From Harmonia axyridis (Eukaryota; Arthropoda; Insecta; Coleoptera; Coccinellidae), in the NCBI RefSeq assembly GCF_914767665.1, contig NC_059508.1, forward strand, positions 9,936,001 through 10,000,000: 64,000 bases of DNA, given 5' to 3'. Of the stretch, positions 52,301 through 62,818 are shown one piece after another. The notes below the pieces were generated by a model. That model ran no database searches and was not told the origin of the DNA. It was given only the letters and a program-made list of their open reading frames with translations. How positions within the stretch are numbered: position 1 is the first letter of the stretch; each line of letters begins with the position of its first letter. The position numbers were made by a program, and so were the translations under genes.

Positions 52301-53218
52301 TTTCAAATCGAATCAAACTTTGTTTTGGAAAATATTTCCACCTGTTGTCATTGTAAAAATATTTACAAATCAGGAACACAGGTCATCTTCAGAAAGGAGG
52401 GAATGGTTAGAATCAATGTTCATATGATTACAATCAACTTGTTGATCAGTAGATCAAAGTTTGCAAATCCACTATTATACGTTCCAAAAATTTTGAATAT
52501 AATTTCAAAACATAGTTTTCTCAAGTTTTTGAAAAGTGTTCCACCTGTTGTCAATGAGAAAACATTTAAAAATAAGTAATATCTATACGTTATCTCCAGA
52601 AATAAGAATCAATTTATGAATGAAGTGGTACTCATTTCATCGAATTACTATAAAAAACTTTTAATTCGATGTTTATTGAGGTGTTTGAACAAAACAACTT
52701 AACGTACCTGTATAGAAATGCCGTTCCAGCAATAGCACCCCCGCATTGAGCAATTACATACAAGACGGTCCTTAACATAGTTATATGTTTAGTAACACCC
52801 ATCGCTATAGTAACAGCTGGATTAACATGTGCGCCTGGAAAATTCATAAATATAAAATTCCATTCTTGTTAAATTTTATTCGAAACTTACCCGATATATG
52901 ACCGAAGCACTGAGTCAAGGATGTCATTGCAAAACCAGAAGCAAGTGCTGTTGCCAATAACATCGAAGAAATTGAGGCTCCAACTCCAGCTCCAGCCACA
53001 GCTCCACAAACAACAAAAACATATACAAAACTAGCCATACATTCGGAAATCACCGATCGCCAAAATTCAAGGGTCCTAATTTCCACCCTAACCGGTATCT
53101 TAGATGGTTTTATTTTCAAATTGTCGTGGTTGTTTTTAAGACTTTCCAACTTTTCGAAAATTGTCACCAAGTGATATTCAACATTTTGTTCACCAATATT
53201 AAAATTTTCGTCTGCCAT
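37347..53218 (-). CDS. bib: Big brain, neurogenic aquaporin-family channel
   Basis: Four minus-strand exons join in frame: 53218-52891, 52834-52708, 38716-38509, 38447-37347; 587 residues. MIP-family fold: Glu59 in the first membrane segment (SVISECMASFVYVFVVCGAV), second segment LLATALASGFAMTSL, first NPA box HVNPAV (114-116), segment LYVIAQCGGAIAGTAFLY, segment VELILTFIVVFSYFVS, second NPA box LNPARSLG (226-229), last segment WIYWMGPVIGGIAAGVTYEY. A hydrophilic tail of about 320 residues follows, rich in Asn/Gln/Tyr with KYEQNT repeats. In Drosophila, Bib acts with Notch in limiting neuroblast formation, conducts cations rather than water, and has a critical TM1 glutamate; Glu59 fits that position. 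The 13.8-kb third intron (38717-52707) holds many transposons. A 5'-to-5' arrangement with the FERM gene suggests nearby promoters. Confidence 0.94.
37672..37750 (-). repeat. 18-bp coding minisatellite in the Big brain tail
   Basis: Encodes KYEGSA, KYEQNT, KYEQNT, KYEQTA, KYEDNP, five hexapeptide units in the same frame. Two units are nearly identical in DNA (TATTCTGTTCGTATTTCG), so copy number may vary between individuals. Confidence 0.88.
39805..40440. repeat. Second copy of the composite repeat core
   Basis: Matches 35376-35990 from TACTGAATGTA through GAAACGTGAATGT and GTGTGTGTGACATTTTTT to the GAGAAACTAACAA block. At its right end it enters the palindromic element at 40318. It lies in the big brain third intron. 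Confidence 0.85.
40318..40922. mobile_element. 605-bp palindromic foldback MITE with TA duplication
   Basis: Starts CAGGGTGGGCAAATTTTGAT and ends with the reverse complement ATCGAAATTCGCCCAGCCTG, flanked by TA at 40316-40317 and 40923-40924. The arms pair for about 110 bp closely (TTTTAGCACTACAA ... AGAGGAGATAGA) and more loosely nearly to the middle (AAAATGGCGATATC / GATATCGCCATTTTT). No coding frame. The left half also occurs at 35874-35990, inside the other composite repeat. Confidence 0.86.
42029..43382. mobile_element. 1.35-kb foldback element with nested inverted blocks
   Basis: CAGG...TTTAGAGGGGC at the left and GCCCCTCTAAAAAGTTCTAA then CCCTG at the right are inverted, flanked by TA. 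Arms of about 430-450 bp (42029-42480 and 42940-43382) share AGGGATATCGAAAACCCTTA, TTTTGGATCTGTTCA in inverse, and AAAATCTCGATTTTTAGTTT. Between them a 120-bp block (TAGTGGGCTGGTGCCAGAAT type) recurs in alternating orientation at about 42430, 42660, 42740 and 42880. No coding capacity. Confidence 0.85.
43938..44815. repeat. Three-unit tandem repeat (about 288 bp) with internal about 52-bp sub-repeats
   Basis: Units begin near 43938, 44226 and 44514 with TTGACAGGAA(C/G)TGATTACG-type sequence followed by ATCAGTTAGATTCTAGTTA. Each unit contains shorter repeats built on TGTGCTAAAATTCTCGCAGA and TGCCCATTTTC. Open frames of 60-70 codons in the array come from this repetition and are not genes. In the big brain third intron. 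Confidence 0.88.
45412..45957. mobile_element. MITE, CAGGGTGTTCC family, copy 2
   Basis: Left CAGAGTGTTCCTAAACTGGG and right ACTTCCAATTTAGAAACGAA, degenerate versions of the family ends. Internal matches include GTTTTCGAGATACAGGGT and CACCCTGTAGATTCACATTC. Shorter than copy 1 through small deletions. Confidence 0.82.
46986..48261 (+). mobile_element. Mariner element, nearly full length, inactivated
   Basis: About 1.28 kb, flanked by TA, with ends TTAGGCCAATTGAAAAGTCC and GGACTTTTCAATTGGCCTGT. The plus strand encodes a mariner transposase: start near 47164 (METQEFRVLIKYCF), helix-turn-helix region with KSTIIGWYAKLKRGEMSTED and GERIGRP, first catalytic Asp in YVTMDDTWLHHF, second in FHRDNAPCHKS (47904 on), third in YSPDPAPSDFFLF, the DD34D arrangement. 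At least three lesions break it: a one-base shift near 47210, stops after 47447 and at 47864, and a deletion with shift near 48090. Best-preserved of the family copies in this window. Confidence 0.9.
48690..49085. repeat. Tandem duplication, about 190-bp units
   Basis: GGACTGTCCAGCCATTCGCT and GAACTGTCCAACCATTCGCT open two units, each continuing to TCTCATATGCTCTAAACTT and TTTTTCACAGGAAAGTTTTG. The units differ by a roughly 20-base insertion and scattered changes. Big brain third intron. Confidence 0.82.
49075..49560. repeat. Degenerate direct repeat, about 300-bp spacing
   Basis: CCGAATCCGAATCTAAGGTT (49103) and TGAATCCGAATCAGAGGTCT (49418) begin related blocks that both reach TTTTTGCATATAAC and TTTCGTGAATGACCTT. 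A third weaker block runs backwards near 49830-49960. No gene seen. Confidence 0.65.
52150..52620. repeat. Degenerate tandem repeat, three units
   Basis: TTCCACCTGTTGTCA(T/A)TG recurs at about 52173, 52337 and 52539, each followed by an A/T-rich block and a TTATCT(T/C)(G/C)AG-like string. Spacing is 164 and 202 bp. Close to exon 2 of big brain. Confidence 0.72.
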
Positions 53219-55358
53219 ATTTCTAATTAAATGTTTATGTCTTATTATTTCCTAAAAGTCTTTTCGCATATTATTGCACTTGACACTTGTTCAACCACCA
53301 CAGACCGGTAACTTCTGCAAAGCGCACCGCAAATCTAAATCGCACTAGGTCAAATTTAAAAAGATCACATGGAGTGTGACAGAACTTCCCCCTCCACTTT
53401 ATCCCTATCCAATAGGATGTCGCTTAAGCTCGCTCTCCTCACCCTGAGGAAAGCTCTTCTTCAACACTACTCCTAAGTGTTAAACTGGATATGCAACATG
53501 TAATACTCTAAAGTATATCACGGGTGGGGTACCTTCGTTAAATAAAAGGACCAAATTCGGCGATTGCCGAAAATCTTTTAATAATGTATTACAACTCAAT
53601 TGTTCTATGTTTCTCAATATCTAAGATGAAATTAAAGTATTTAAGGAAATATATCGAAACTACGGATTTTTCTTTGAAAAATTTTCAATTATAATCCTTC
53701 GCCATTTTGTTACGTTTAGCTCTTTGCATTGAATAAGGTCCATTTGAAATGATTCCTACATGACAATAATAAATATCGATGGTATGATGTTAATATTAAA
53801 TAATTAATATAATATCAATGAAAAAAATTGTGGGTTTCTGCCCGTAGCACTAGGAACAGGTCTTCATGTGCTCCTTTTTCTGTAAGGATGAGATGAAGGT
53901 GGAATAAGAAAAATGGAAATGCACTTATACTCGGCCCAGATTCCCTTAAGTTCGGCATTGAATTTTATGAATTAAGTTGACGAAAAAAAGAAGGTTGTCG
54001 CAGGTGAAAAGGTTTGACAAGGTTAAAGAGCTATAAAATTCGTTATACTTACCTGAGAAAAAAGTTTTTTACAACTTTGCTGGTGTTAAGTTTCAAGGAG
54101 AGACTAATCCTAATCTATGTGTTCAGGGTCTATTGAAAGACCTTGAATATTTGGTAATTCCAAAATATTTCAAGCCTTCGAATAATACCTGAAACACCTT
54201 TCTACCTGGATTTGCATGTTAAACTGTATCATTTGTCGAACTTTCAGTGTCTGAAGAAAGAAAAGTAAACCGCAGTAACAATAGGTAAATCTTCAAAATG
54301 TGTTGGTAGTAAAACACACAGGGTGTTCCCAATTTAGCGGTACCAAGGAAAATTAAATATTCCTTGGATAATCCTGTAAACTGTAAACATAGGCCCTCAA
54401 ACGCATTGTTTCTGAGATACAGGATGTTTCTTTTAGTCCTATTTCTTGTGATGATTATATTAGTTTAACGGTTCTTTATTAATCTTCGATTCAGATTGGA
54501 TAAATAAGTACCAACACTTATAATAAATTTATTCATCGCATTTTATTAACTGGACCTTCATAATACTCTGGATTTTACTGAGGATTACGAAATCGGTAAC
54601 ATATTCGACAAAACTACAAGAAACTAAAAAGTGCAGTATTGGACCAAAGTTTCTTCAGACATTGTTCTGAACTACCAGTGGTCTATCAAAAAAAAAGTTC
54701 TGAAGGAAAAAAATCGGACACTGTTCCAAAGAAACTATCACCCTGTAGATTTACATTCAAAATTAGCAAATCACATGATGAAATCTTCAAATTGGAATAT
54801 CTACTTCAAATTTAAATTGAGTATCTTGTGAAGGGGAGGTGCTATGAAAAAAAAATAAAATTTTAACACACTGTATCTCGAAAACAAAGCGTTTGCGGGC
54901 GCATGTTTAAGGGACTTTTCCCTTAAAATTATCCGAGGGATCTGTCATTTTCCTTCGTACCTCCGAAATAGGAATATCCTGTATTGCAGGTTTCACAAAA
55001 CTGTAATTCTGGTGATCAAATAAGTTCTAAGGTCAATTTCAGTTCATTTTTGAATTCAGCATAGATTTCCAACTATAGTCAAGAACACGTAAAACATTTT
55101 ATCGTATTGTGGATTGCATCCCCACACAGATTAAGTCATTTATGATTGATTTTTGACAAATCAACGAGAAATGTCAATGGGTTCACGTCAGTGTCAGTGA
55201 CAAAATCCAGAGGATTGTTTTCATCTTCATCTGTAACAAAAATCTTTGGTGATTTTGGAACGAAAATACATCGAAATGTACATGTTCAGGAAAACATATA
55301 TTTTTTCTTAATGAAACAATGAACAGTAGCTCTTATTCATCTCATGGTATAAGGGAAA
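53219..55358. promoter_or_regulatory. Divergent intergenic region, big brain and FERM gene
   Basis: Contains the 5' sides of both genes (coding starts 53218 minus and 55359 plus) and a CAGGGTGTTCC-family MITE at 54318-54982. No other gene seen. No promoter motif can be named. Confidence 0.45.
54318..54982. mobile_element. MITE, CAGGGTGTTCC family, copy 3
   Basis: Left ACAGGGTGTTCCCAATTTAG, right CGTACCTCCGAAATAGGAAT then ATCCTG followed by TA. Internal family blocks present (CACCCTGTAGATTTACATTC; TATCTCGAAAACAAAGCGTT). Somewhat longer than the other copies. Confidence 0.84.
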
Positions 55359-57914
55359 ATGTTGAAATTTGGTTCGAAACATGACAGTAACATTATTTAT
55401 AAATGTACAGTTAGATTATTAGAAGACACTGAAATATTAGAGTGCGAATATAGGGTAAAATTGATATTAGATTTAAATTCATTTTACTTCACTTTACTAT
55501 TTTGTAGTTACATCATAAGGGTAAATATTTATTGGACTATGTCTGTCAACAGTTAAATTTGGTTGAACAAGATTATTTTGGACTACGATATGTCGACATT
55601 ACTAATCAAAGGGTGAGAAATTTGTATAAAAGCACAAATATGAATGAAATAATCTTTGTAATGTACTTTCCAGCATTGGTTAGATTTGGAAAAATCCATA
55701 TACAAGCAAGTCAAGGACTTAGAGCCTGTATTATTTAGCTTTCGTGTTAAATTTTATCCACCAGATCCTTTCAAACTGAAGGAGGAGATTACACGCTATC
55801 AAATTTTTTTACAACTGAAACGTGATTTACTACATGGAAGGCTATGTTGTCGAAATGAAGATGCAGCAATGTTAGCTGCTCTTGTAGTACAAAGTATATT
55901 TCCTTATATATTCAATGATATTCAAAATTAATTTTGAATTATTTAGGTGAACTTGGTGATTATGATCCAGACATTCATGAAGGAAGCTATATATCTGATT
56001 TAAAGATATTATTGAAACAAACTCCATCCATTGAAGAGAAAGCAATGGAAATACATCAGAAAAAACTGAAAGGGGAAGATTCTGCTCAGATTGAAACTAA
56101 ATTTTTGAAGTTAGCCTGTCCTTTAGACTCTTACGGCATAGATCCTCATCCTGTGAAGGTGATTAGTTAGATATATGAAAAGAAACAATGAATCAATTTT
56201 CAAAACAGTTTCAGGATCATAAAAGCAATGTATTATACCTTGGAATCAACTATAGTGGAATATTAACTATTCAGGGTAGTAAAAAAACTCATCACTTCAA
56301 ATGGTCTGATATTCAAAAATTAAATTATGAAGGAAAAATGTTCATCATACATCTTGGAGTTAATGAGGTAAAATTTCTTATTAATATTGTGATAATCTTA
56401 TTTCTATTGACTTTCTTTAAGAAGAAACACACTGTGGGTTTCAAATGTGCAACTGGAGCATCATGCAGGCATATTTGGAGGTGTGCTGTTGAGCAAATGT
56501 TGTTTTTCACGTAAGTTTAATATTATCCAACATTACTTTATGCTTCTCTTATTATGTATTGTTCTGAGCATAAAATGTTTTATCAACTAATAATTTTAAA
56601 CTTTTCATGTGCAGTTTACCAACAGGATCTGATAGCAGAGCTGTGGTAACAGGAGGAGGTCTATTTTCTTGGGGCACAAAGTTCAAGTATAGTGGTAGAA
56701 CAGAAAGAGAAATATTGGAAAGCTCCAATTCATTGGGCAGAGATGAACCCTCAATCAAGAGGACATCCAGTTTACGTCGTAAAGCATCTAGTGTACCTGC
56801 TACCCCATCAACGCCTTTACAACCGCACTTAGGTAAAACTTTCATTATGACCAACTGGAACTATCTAGTTTTCCTTCTTGTATTTCAATTCTACGCTGCT
56901 CCTAGAAATTCAATTAATATATGAAGAGTAGCTGAAAAGAACCATGAAGTTCAGCATATTTAATTTCTATAAGGTCAATATCACGTATTTCCACTCCTTT
57001 TTCGGATGAGTTCTTCACAATGATGGTCAAAGTTAGTCTTCGAAAAATCGAAAACATGCGTACCTTCAAATTAAACTGTGGTGCATTCATTTTTTGGGGC
57101 AGTGTATTTCACTTCCTCTGTATTCAAGAAATATTCACAGAACACACAAAAGTGCCACATCAGATCTTTGAGTATCTGATCAACTTTTATTCTGCCTGAG
57201 AATATTGTCACTAGTTTTCCAACAATATACATGTCCATTTTTTATATCTCCACAGGTTATAGTACATTACCAAGATCTAGCCAATCAGATACAGGTGGAT
57301 CAAGGATGGAAACTAGTAATAGTACAGGATTTCTCACTAACTTAGACAATTTCCCAATTTATAGTGATGTAGCCGCCTTAGAAACTGTAACTGAAGATCA
57401 TGAAACGTTAGGATTGCCAAAATTACACACTTCAGGTAGTAAATGTCGTATTAATTCCTAACTAAAGCTAAATTTCTCCTTTATTTCAGTATTAAAAGAC
57501 GATTCCCTTGATCACTTCAGTGATTACTACATGAAAGACTCATTTGATCACTCATCCTCTGAATCTCAGCTTGTTGATAGTAGTTTCAAAGACACAACAA
57601 ACTTATCGTACAGATCAAGCCGCAGTCAAACGCCTCAACTTTCTCATTCTCAGGTTGACGGTAGAATATGCTTGCCAAACTCTTCTCATCATGTTCAAAC
57701 AAATGTAAAGAAAATTAAAAAATTTTATGTGATAAGAAGGCTTATACCAATTTCCTTTGTGGTCATGGTACTTGTTGTAATCACAACAATTGTGATTTGT
57801 GAAACTGATCTTGCAAATTTGGGAGGCTTCAAAGACATTCCAGAATTGATTTCTCTTAGATATCAGTTGTATGAACCACTAAAACAATATTTCAAGAGTA
57901 AAATGTCCTCTTGA
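55359..57914 (+). CDS. FRMD3/FRMD5-type FERM-domain protein
   Basis: Nine exons join in frame: 55359-55454, 55508-55612, 55674-55893, 55947-56158, 56215-56367, 56422-56510, 56615-56832, 57256-57435, 57490-57914; 565 residues. FERM lobes: F1 (res. 10-100: KCTVRLLEDTEILECEYR, then DYVCQQLNLVEQDYFGLRYV), F2 (RVKFYPPDP, ITRYQIFLQLKRDLLHGRL), F3 (YLGINYSGILTIQG, CRHIWRCAVEQMLFF). A FERM-adjacent stretch follows (GGGLFSWGTKFKYSGRTE), then a Ser/Thr-rich linker and one membrane segment near the C-terminus (509-528, LIPISFVVMVLVVITTIVIC). The last feature is shared by vertebrate FRMD3 and FRMD5 and a single fly orthologue. Likely links membrane proteins to the actin cortex; function here is inferred from family. 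Several introns are 50-60 nt. AATAAA at 58733. Confidence 0.9.
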
Positions 57915-59004
57915 ATATGCACATTATTATTTGGCTACTGTATGTCTATATTAATTTGGTTATAGATTCTTCATTTTTATCTTCAACTTCCTTGATAAAC
58001 ATTCCCTTAAAATCAACATGAAGTCTAGCCTAATCATTTTGCATGAGGTTGATTTTGTGCTTTTATGAATATGTAATTAAACTCTTTCATTTTTTTTTCT
58101 GGATCATCAATTAGTTGAAAATCTGAAATTTATGTAATGAAAAGTAAGAAAAAGATATTCTTTTTGAAATTAGTTTCTTTCTAGATCTTCAAAAACCGGA
58201 GATATTGAATACAATATTCATAAAATATAGAGTGTGTTTTATCTGTTTTTACTGTAGTTTAACTGGGCTTATTATTGGGAATATTAGACTGCTTTCTTTT
58301 TTAAAGCTTTTGAAAACTGTTTTTCAAAAAAAAATGTGCAACTTGGTATAAAAACTTGATCAAAAGAAAAGACGTTTATTATGTGATTTCTAAGCTTAGT
58401 CACCTTGCGTACAAATAACTGATAGATATAGCAATAAGACTTTTTTTACTTTTGAGGAAATACATCTTATTCTATTAGATATTTCACTCTAACTGTTAAT
58501 GAAACTTTGTTTTTTATTTGAAATTTTATGTTTTATGATGTTCTCTTAATGTTGAGATGAGTAATTGTGGCATTAAGTGTATGAAATCTTATTTAATGCT
58601 TAATAGAGTAATTAACTGCACAAAATGTCTTGGTCATTGTTGAAAATATGTTGAGTGTTAATTTGCTGTTAGATAGTATGAATACTGTACTACTTATAAT
58701 TTTTTTATTGATCTCATTCAGGCATTTTGACTAATAAAAAAACAGCAATAATTTATTATATCTACTGAATTTTTTCTATCGCTGTTAAGGGAAGTGTGTG
58801 AAATGATTGTTTTATAAAATGAATGTAACGTGCAATTTCTGGTGCACTTGTTCCTTATGAATTTTTGTCAATTCTATTAAATACTTTCAAAAGTATTATA
58901 TGTTTCATTTCAACAGAATCACTATGAACAGTCCTTCATTCCACATGGTTCAGTTTTTCAGTAGGACATCTAAAATTAAAAATAAGAGCTGAAATTTCGT
59001 CTAT
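57915..59004. other. 3' UTR and spacer downstream of the FERM gene
   Basis: No coding frame recognised. AATAAA at 58733-58738 is the best candidate poly(A) signal, which would give a 3' UTR of about 0.8 kb. Confidence 0.5.
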
Positions 59005-59576
59005 ACAGGGTGTTCCTATATTGGAGGTACAAAGAAAAATGTGAGGTTCCTTAGATGATTTTAAGAAAAATAAGTCCCATAAACACGGGCTTCCAAACGC
59101 TTTGTTTTCGAGATACAAGCTGTTTCTTGTAGTCCCACTTTTTTGTGGTGATTATACCAGTTTATCAAATCTTTATTAATCTTCGCTACAGATTGAGTGG
59201 ATAAGTACAAAAATGTATAATTAATTTATCCATTACAGCTTGCTTACTGGATCTTTATGATACTTGGGATTTTCCTGAGGATTACTAGAGAATTTTTATC
59301 GAAATCGGTAGCAGATAAGTCAAAACGTGTAGTACTGAACCAAAGTTTCTTTTAATATTTAAAAAAACAACTAACATGATGAAAACTTTAAATTGGAATA
59401 TCTATGCCTATTATAAGGTAAATATATTGTGAAGGGAAGGTCCTATAAGAAACAAATTGACAAATATCAAAGTTTAACCCACTGTATCTCGAAAATAAAT
59501 AGTTTGCTTTTTTTTCTTAAAATGATCAGAAGAATCTGTCATTTTCGTTTGTACCTCCAAGTTAGGAACACCCTGT
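59005..59576. mobile_element. MITE, CAGGGTGTTCC family, copy 4 (best ends)
   Basis: TA-CAGGGTGTTCC TATATTGGAGG at the left and CCTCCAAGTTAGGAACACCC then TG-TA at the right, so the ends are intact and the TA duplication is clear. The inside shares GTTTTCGAGATACAAGCTG and TATTGTGAAGGGAAGGT with the other copies. No open frame. Confidence 0.88.
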
Positions 59577-59906
59577 ACACGTAAACCCTGTATTTCGTGA
59601 AGTATCTCCACACTGTTGATAATCTCAAAATTTGAATTTCCAATATGTTAAATCTATGTAATTCTGGGATTTATATTTTCATTTTTGAATGGAGGTTTTC
59701 AAACAATGTAAAAAAAATGCTCTCCTTCAAATTATTGACGCCTGGTAATAAAATAGAAATATGATAATAAATTGAATGAAAAACATTGAATCGTAATCCT
59801 AAGTCCGATCAGCAGTAATTAATAGCTTGTAGATATATCTTCTAATTAGTAGTTCGAAGTTTGTGGTCTTCCTACGTAATGAAAATTTCAAATACATCGA
59901 CAAAAT

Positions 59907-60065
59907 CTATTTTAGGTAATCGTAATCAATTTTGGAACCAAACAGATTACATAACAATTCGACGACCAATCGTTCTCTGATAAATTTGTTATCGGACAGA
60001 GATTCCTCTTGCGAGGCGACCAGTGTTAATTTTTTTGGAGCAGCAGGATCCTGCTGATCGCTCAT
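59907..60065 (-). CDS. Small unrecognised ORF, 52 codons, on the CaMKI promoter side
   Basis: ATG at 60065 opens 52 codons ending in TAG at 59907-59909. The protein begins MSDQQDPAAPKKLTLVASQE and ends CNLFGSKIDYDYLK: a hydrophilic start, then an amphipathic IRERLVVELLCNLF stretch. Its composition and codon use are like a real insect protein and unlike the AT-rich spacer around it. The start codon is 323 bases from the CaMKI start on the other strand. It could be a complete small protein or the first exon of a longer gene. I do not recognise a family. Confidence 0.45.
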   Translation of the reverse strand: MSDQQDPAAPKKLTLVASQEESLSDNKFIRERLVVELLCNLFGSKIDYDYLK

Positions 60066-60388
60066 ACTCGATACAGTGTTGCCGTTCGCGTTTTGATGTT
60101 TGACAAGATTCTGACAGCAAAAAGAATATCTATTTTTCCTCCGATGAGAGAGATCTGTAGATTAATACGTGAATTTGAGAGATTGTGTTGTGTCGCAGCT
60201 TAGCAGGAATTTTTATCAGTTTACAATTGTAGTTTGTTGCAGTGCATATAACACAGCTTATTTTGTGATAGTTTAATATCTTATTACGAATTTGCGTACT
60301 GATCCCTCATCTGTTTTGATAGTGATGATATTCAACTCCTGAAACGTTAATATTTATGTTACATGCTACCAAATATTTGAGAATAAAG
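60066..60388. promoter_or_regulatory. Putative bidirectional promoter / CaMKI 5' UTR
   Basis: Only 323 bp separate the CaMKI start codon from the oppositely oriented 52-codon ORF. The stretch is less AT-rich at its left end (GTTGCCGTTCGCGTTTTGAT). Transcription start sites cannot be placed from sequence alone. Confidence 0.4.
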
Positions 60389-62818
60389 ATGCCTTTATTC
60401 GGGAAAGAAAAGAAAGCAAAAAAGGATGGCAAAGAGTCAGATAAACAGCCTTCAATCGAAGATAAATATTATATGAAGGAACTCTTGGGGACGTAAGTCA
60501 TATTTTTTTCTACTTATGTTGACATTATTCTAACCTCTGCCTAATTTTTAGTGGAGCATTCTCTGTTGTGAGATTAGCTGAGAGCAAAGAGAGGCCAGGT
60601 CAAATGTATGCCGTTAAAATTATTGATAAAAAGGCTTTGAAAGGAAAAGAAGATTCTTTAGAAAATGAAATTAAGGTGCTCCGAAGGTGATGCTCCTTAT
60701 TGAAACAATATGTGGAAAATTGTCATTCATTTATTAATTTAAATTTTGTAATATGATCTCATTGTATATTGTGAGATTGTTTGCCTTAGGTTCAAAGATG
60801 TTTGAGTGCAAAACAAAACATAAAATCTGTTTATTCAAGTCATTAATGTTTAACTGTGTGGCTAATTTTATTTTAATGTTGTGTATCCAATTGTAGTACG
60901 AATGGCTATAAACTTGACTAAACATATAAACTTTCAGGCTGACGCATACTAATATTGTACAACTGTTAGAAACTTTTGAGGATAAATCTAAGGTTTATCT
61001 TATCATGGAACTGTAAGTTGAATATTTCACTTATTATTTTATTTCTTATTATTAAGTTTAAAAATTTAGGGTAACAGGAGGAGAACTTTTTGATAGAATT
61101 GTTGAAAAAGGATCCTATACTGAAAAAGATGCAGCTGATTTGATAAGACAAGTACTAGAAGCTGTAGACTATATGCATGAACAAGGTGTAGTGCATAGGG
61201 ATCTGAAGGTATTAAATAATTAAGTTCAACATATGATGTTATATTTATTCTCAAAATCATTTTTAGCCTGAAAATCTCCTTTATTACAACTCTGATGAAA
61301 ATAGTAAAATTATGATCAGTGATTTTGGTTTATCTAAAATGGAAGATTCTGGAATCATGGCAACTGCATGTGGTACTCCTGGGTATGTAGGTAAGTAAAT
61401 TTATAGATGGTTTATTATATTTATCAGTTGTTATAAAGGAAGTTCCTTTTAGCCCCAGAGGTTCTTGCACAAAAACCTTATGGTAAGGCAGTAGATGTTT
61501 GGAGTATAGGAGTAATATCTTATATTTTACTTTGTGGCTATCCACCATTTTATGATGAAAGTGATGCAAATCTCTTTGCACAAATACTTAAGGGTAAGCC
61601 CATATTTCAATTCACCTAGTTGTATATTCCCTTTTGTATTAACAATTAAATTATCATTCAAAATCTCTAAAATTTATGATCTCTCATTTATGGGTCAAGA
61701 CACCGGCAGAAAACTTCAATGGTTTTTAAGTTTAGAGTAGATAGGTGGCGCTAATGACATTTTTTTACTCTAAACTACGCATTTACTTCATTGGAGGCTT
61801 TTTTTGCTTTGGTATATAGTTGGAGAGATTTTTCGCTACTATTAGGTGACAATTTTCCTGGGGAATAAGAGGGTAGTTCTTCATACTTTTCACTATTTGT
61901 TCAAAATTTCATCTTGTGTAAAAATATTTCAATGTTTCAGGTGAATTTGAATTTGATCCCCCTTACTGGGATGAAATAAGTGATTCAGCAAAAGATTTCA
62001 TTCGAAAATTAATGTGTGTAAACGTGGAAAGACGTTTCACATGTAAAGAAGCTCTAGCACACCCCTGGTGAGTTTATTTTTTTGAAAAATAAAAAATTAA
62101 CATTTTCATTTGCAGGATTTCTGGTAATGCGGCTAGTAATAAGAATATACATGGCACTGTTTCTGAACAACTTAAGAAAAATTTCGCCAAGTCCCGTTGG
62201 AAGGTAAATAACATTAAAACTCAGCAAATTTCACATAATGGTCTACGACTTTCGAAACTTCTCTGTTTAAATACCTTCTGAAAAGTATTCATGGACTATT
62301 TCAATTGATTTTCAAAAAATATTTAAATTAGTTATAGAAACTCATAGATTTTATTATGAAGTAATCAACTTCTTAATAAAATCCATTCTCCAATTCAACA
62401 TAACCAATTAGAGTTAAGATTTCAATTGTAAATAAATTCTTAACTAAATTTAGGATTTTATTCCCTCACAATGAACTACAACTAAGATATATTTTGTGGT
62501 TTTTGAGCTAGAGCATTATTTAGGTTATACTCTATTGCTATGGAACCTCCTCTTTGCATTTTCTCTCATTATATTTTATATTTTTTATAACTCAAAAAGT
62601 TAACATAAAGATTGTTTATTTTTGGAAATAACGAACCAAAACAATAGGATATCCGTTCAAACCCTTATTTTTCACAGCAAGCATATCATGCTACTACAGT
62701 TATTCGTCAGATGAAACGAATGGCACTTAGCAGTGGGAGTAGTGGAGGTAAGAGTCCCGTACCTGAACGTAATGTTGAGGACTCCAAAGATGGGCCCAAC
62801 ACAGGAAAACTAAACTAA
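60389..62818 (+). CDS. CaMKI: Calcium/calmodulin-dependent protein kinase I
   Basis: Nine exons join in frame: 60389-60492, 60552-60686, 60938-61012, 61070-61208, 61267-61390, 61453-61593, 61941-62067, 62116-62203, 62678-62818 (TAA); 357 residues. Gly-rich loop LGTGAFSVVRLAE (33-45), catalytic Lys57 in YAVKII, Glu74, HRDLKPEN (147-154), DFG (170-172), activation segment MATACGTPGYVAPE with Thr184 at the site that CaMKK phosphorylates in CaMKI, and WSIGVISYILLCGYPPF. The autoinhibitory/calmodulin-binding segment is 299-326 (EQLKKNFAKSRWKQAYHATT...IRQMKRM). All kinase residues are intact. A Lys-rich N-terminus and a short Ser/Gly tail flank the domain. A GGTAAG at 62747-62752 in the last exon could serve as an alternative donor for another C-terminus. 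CaMKI is a cytosolic Ser/Thr kinase in calcium signalling. Confidence 0.96.
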
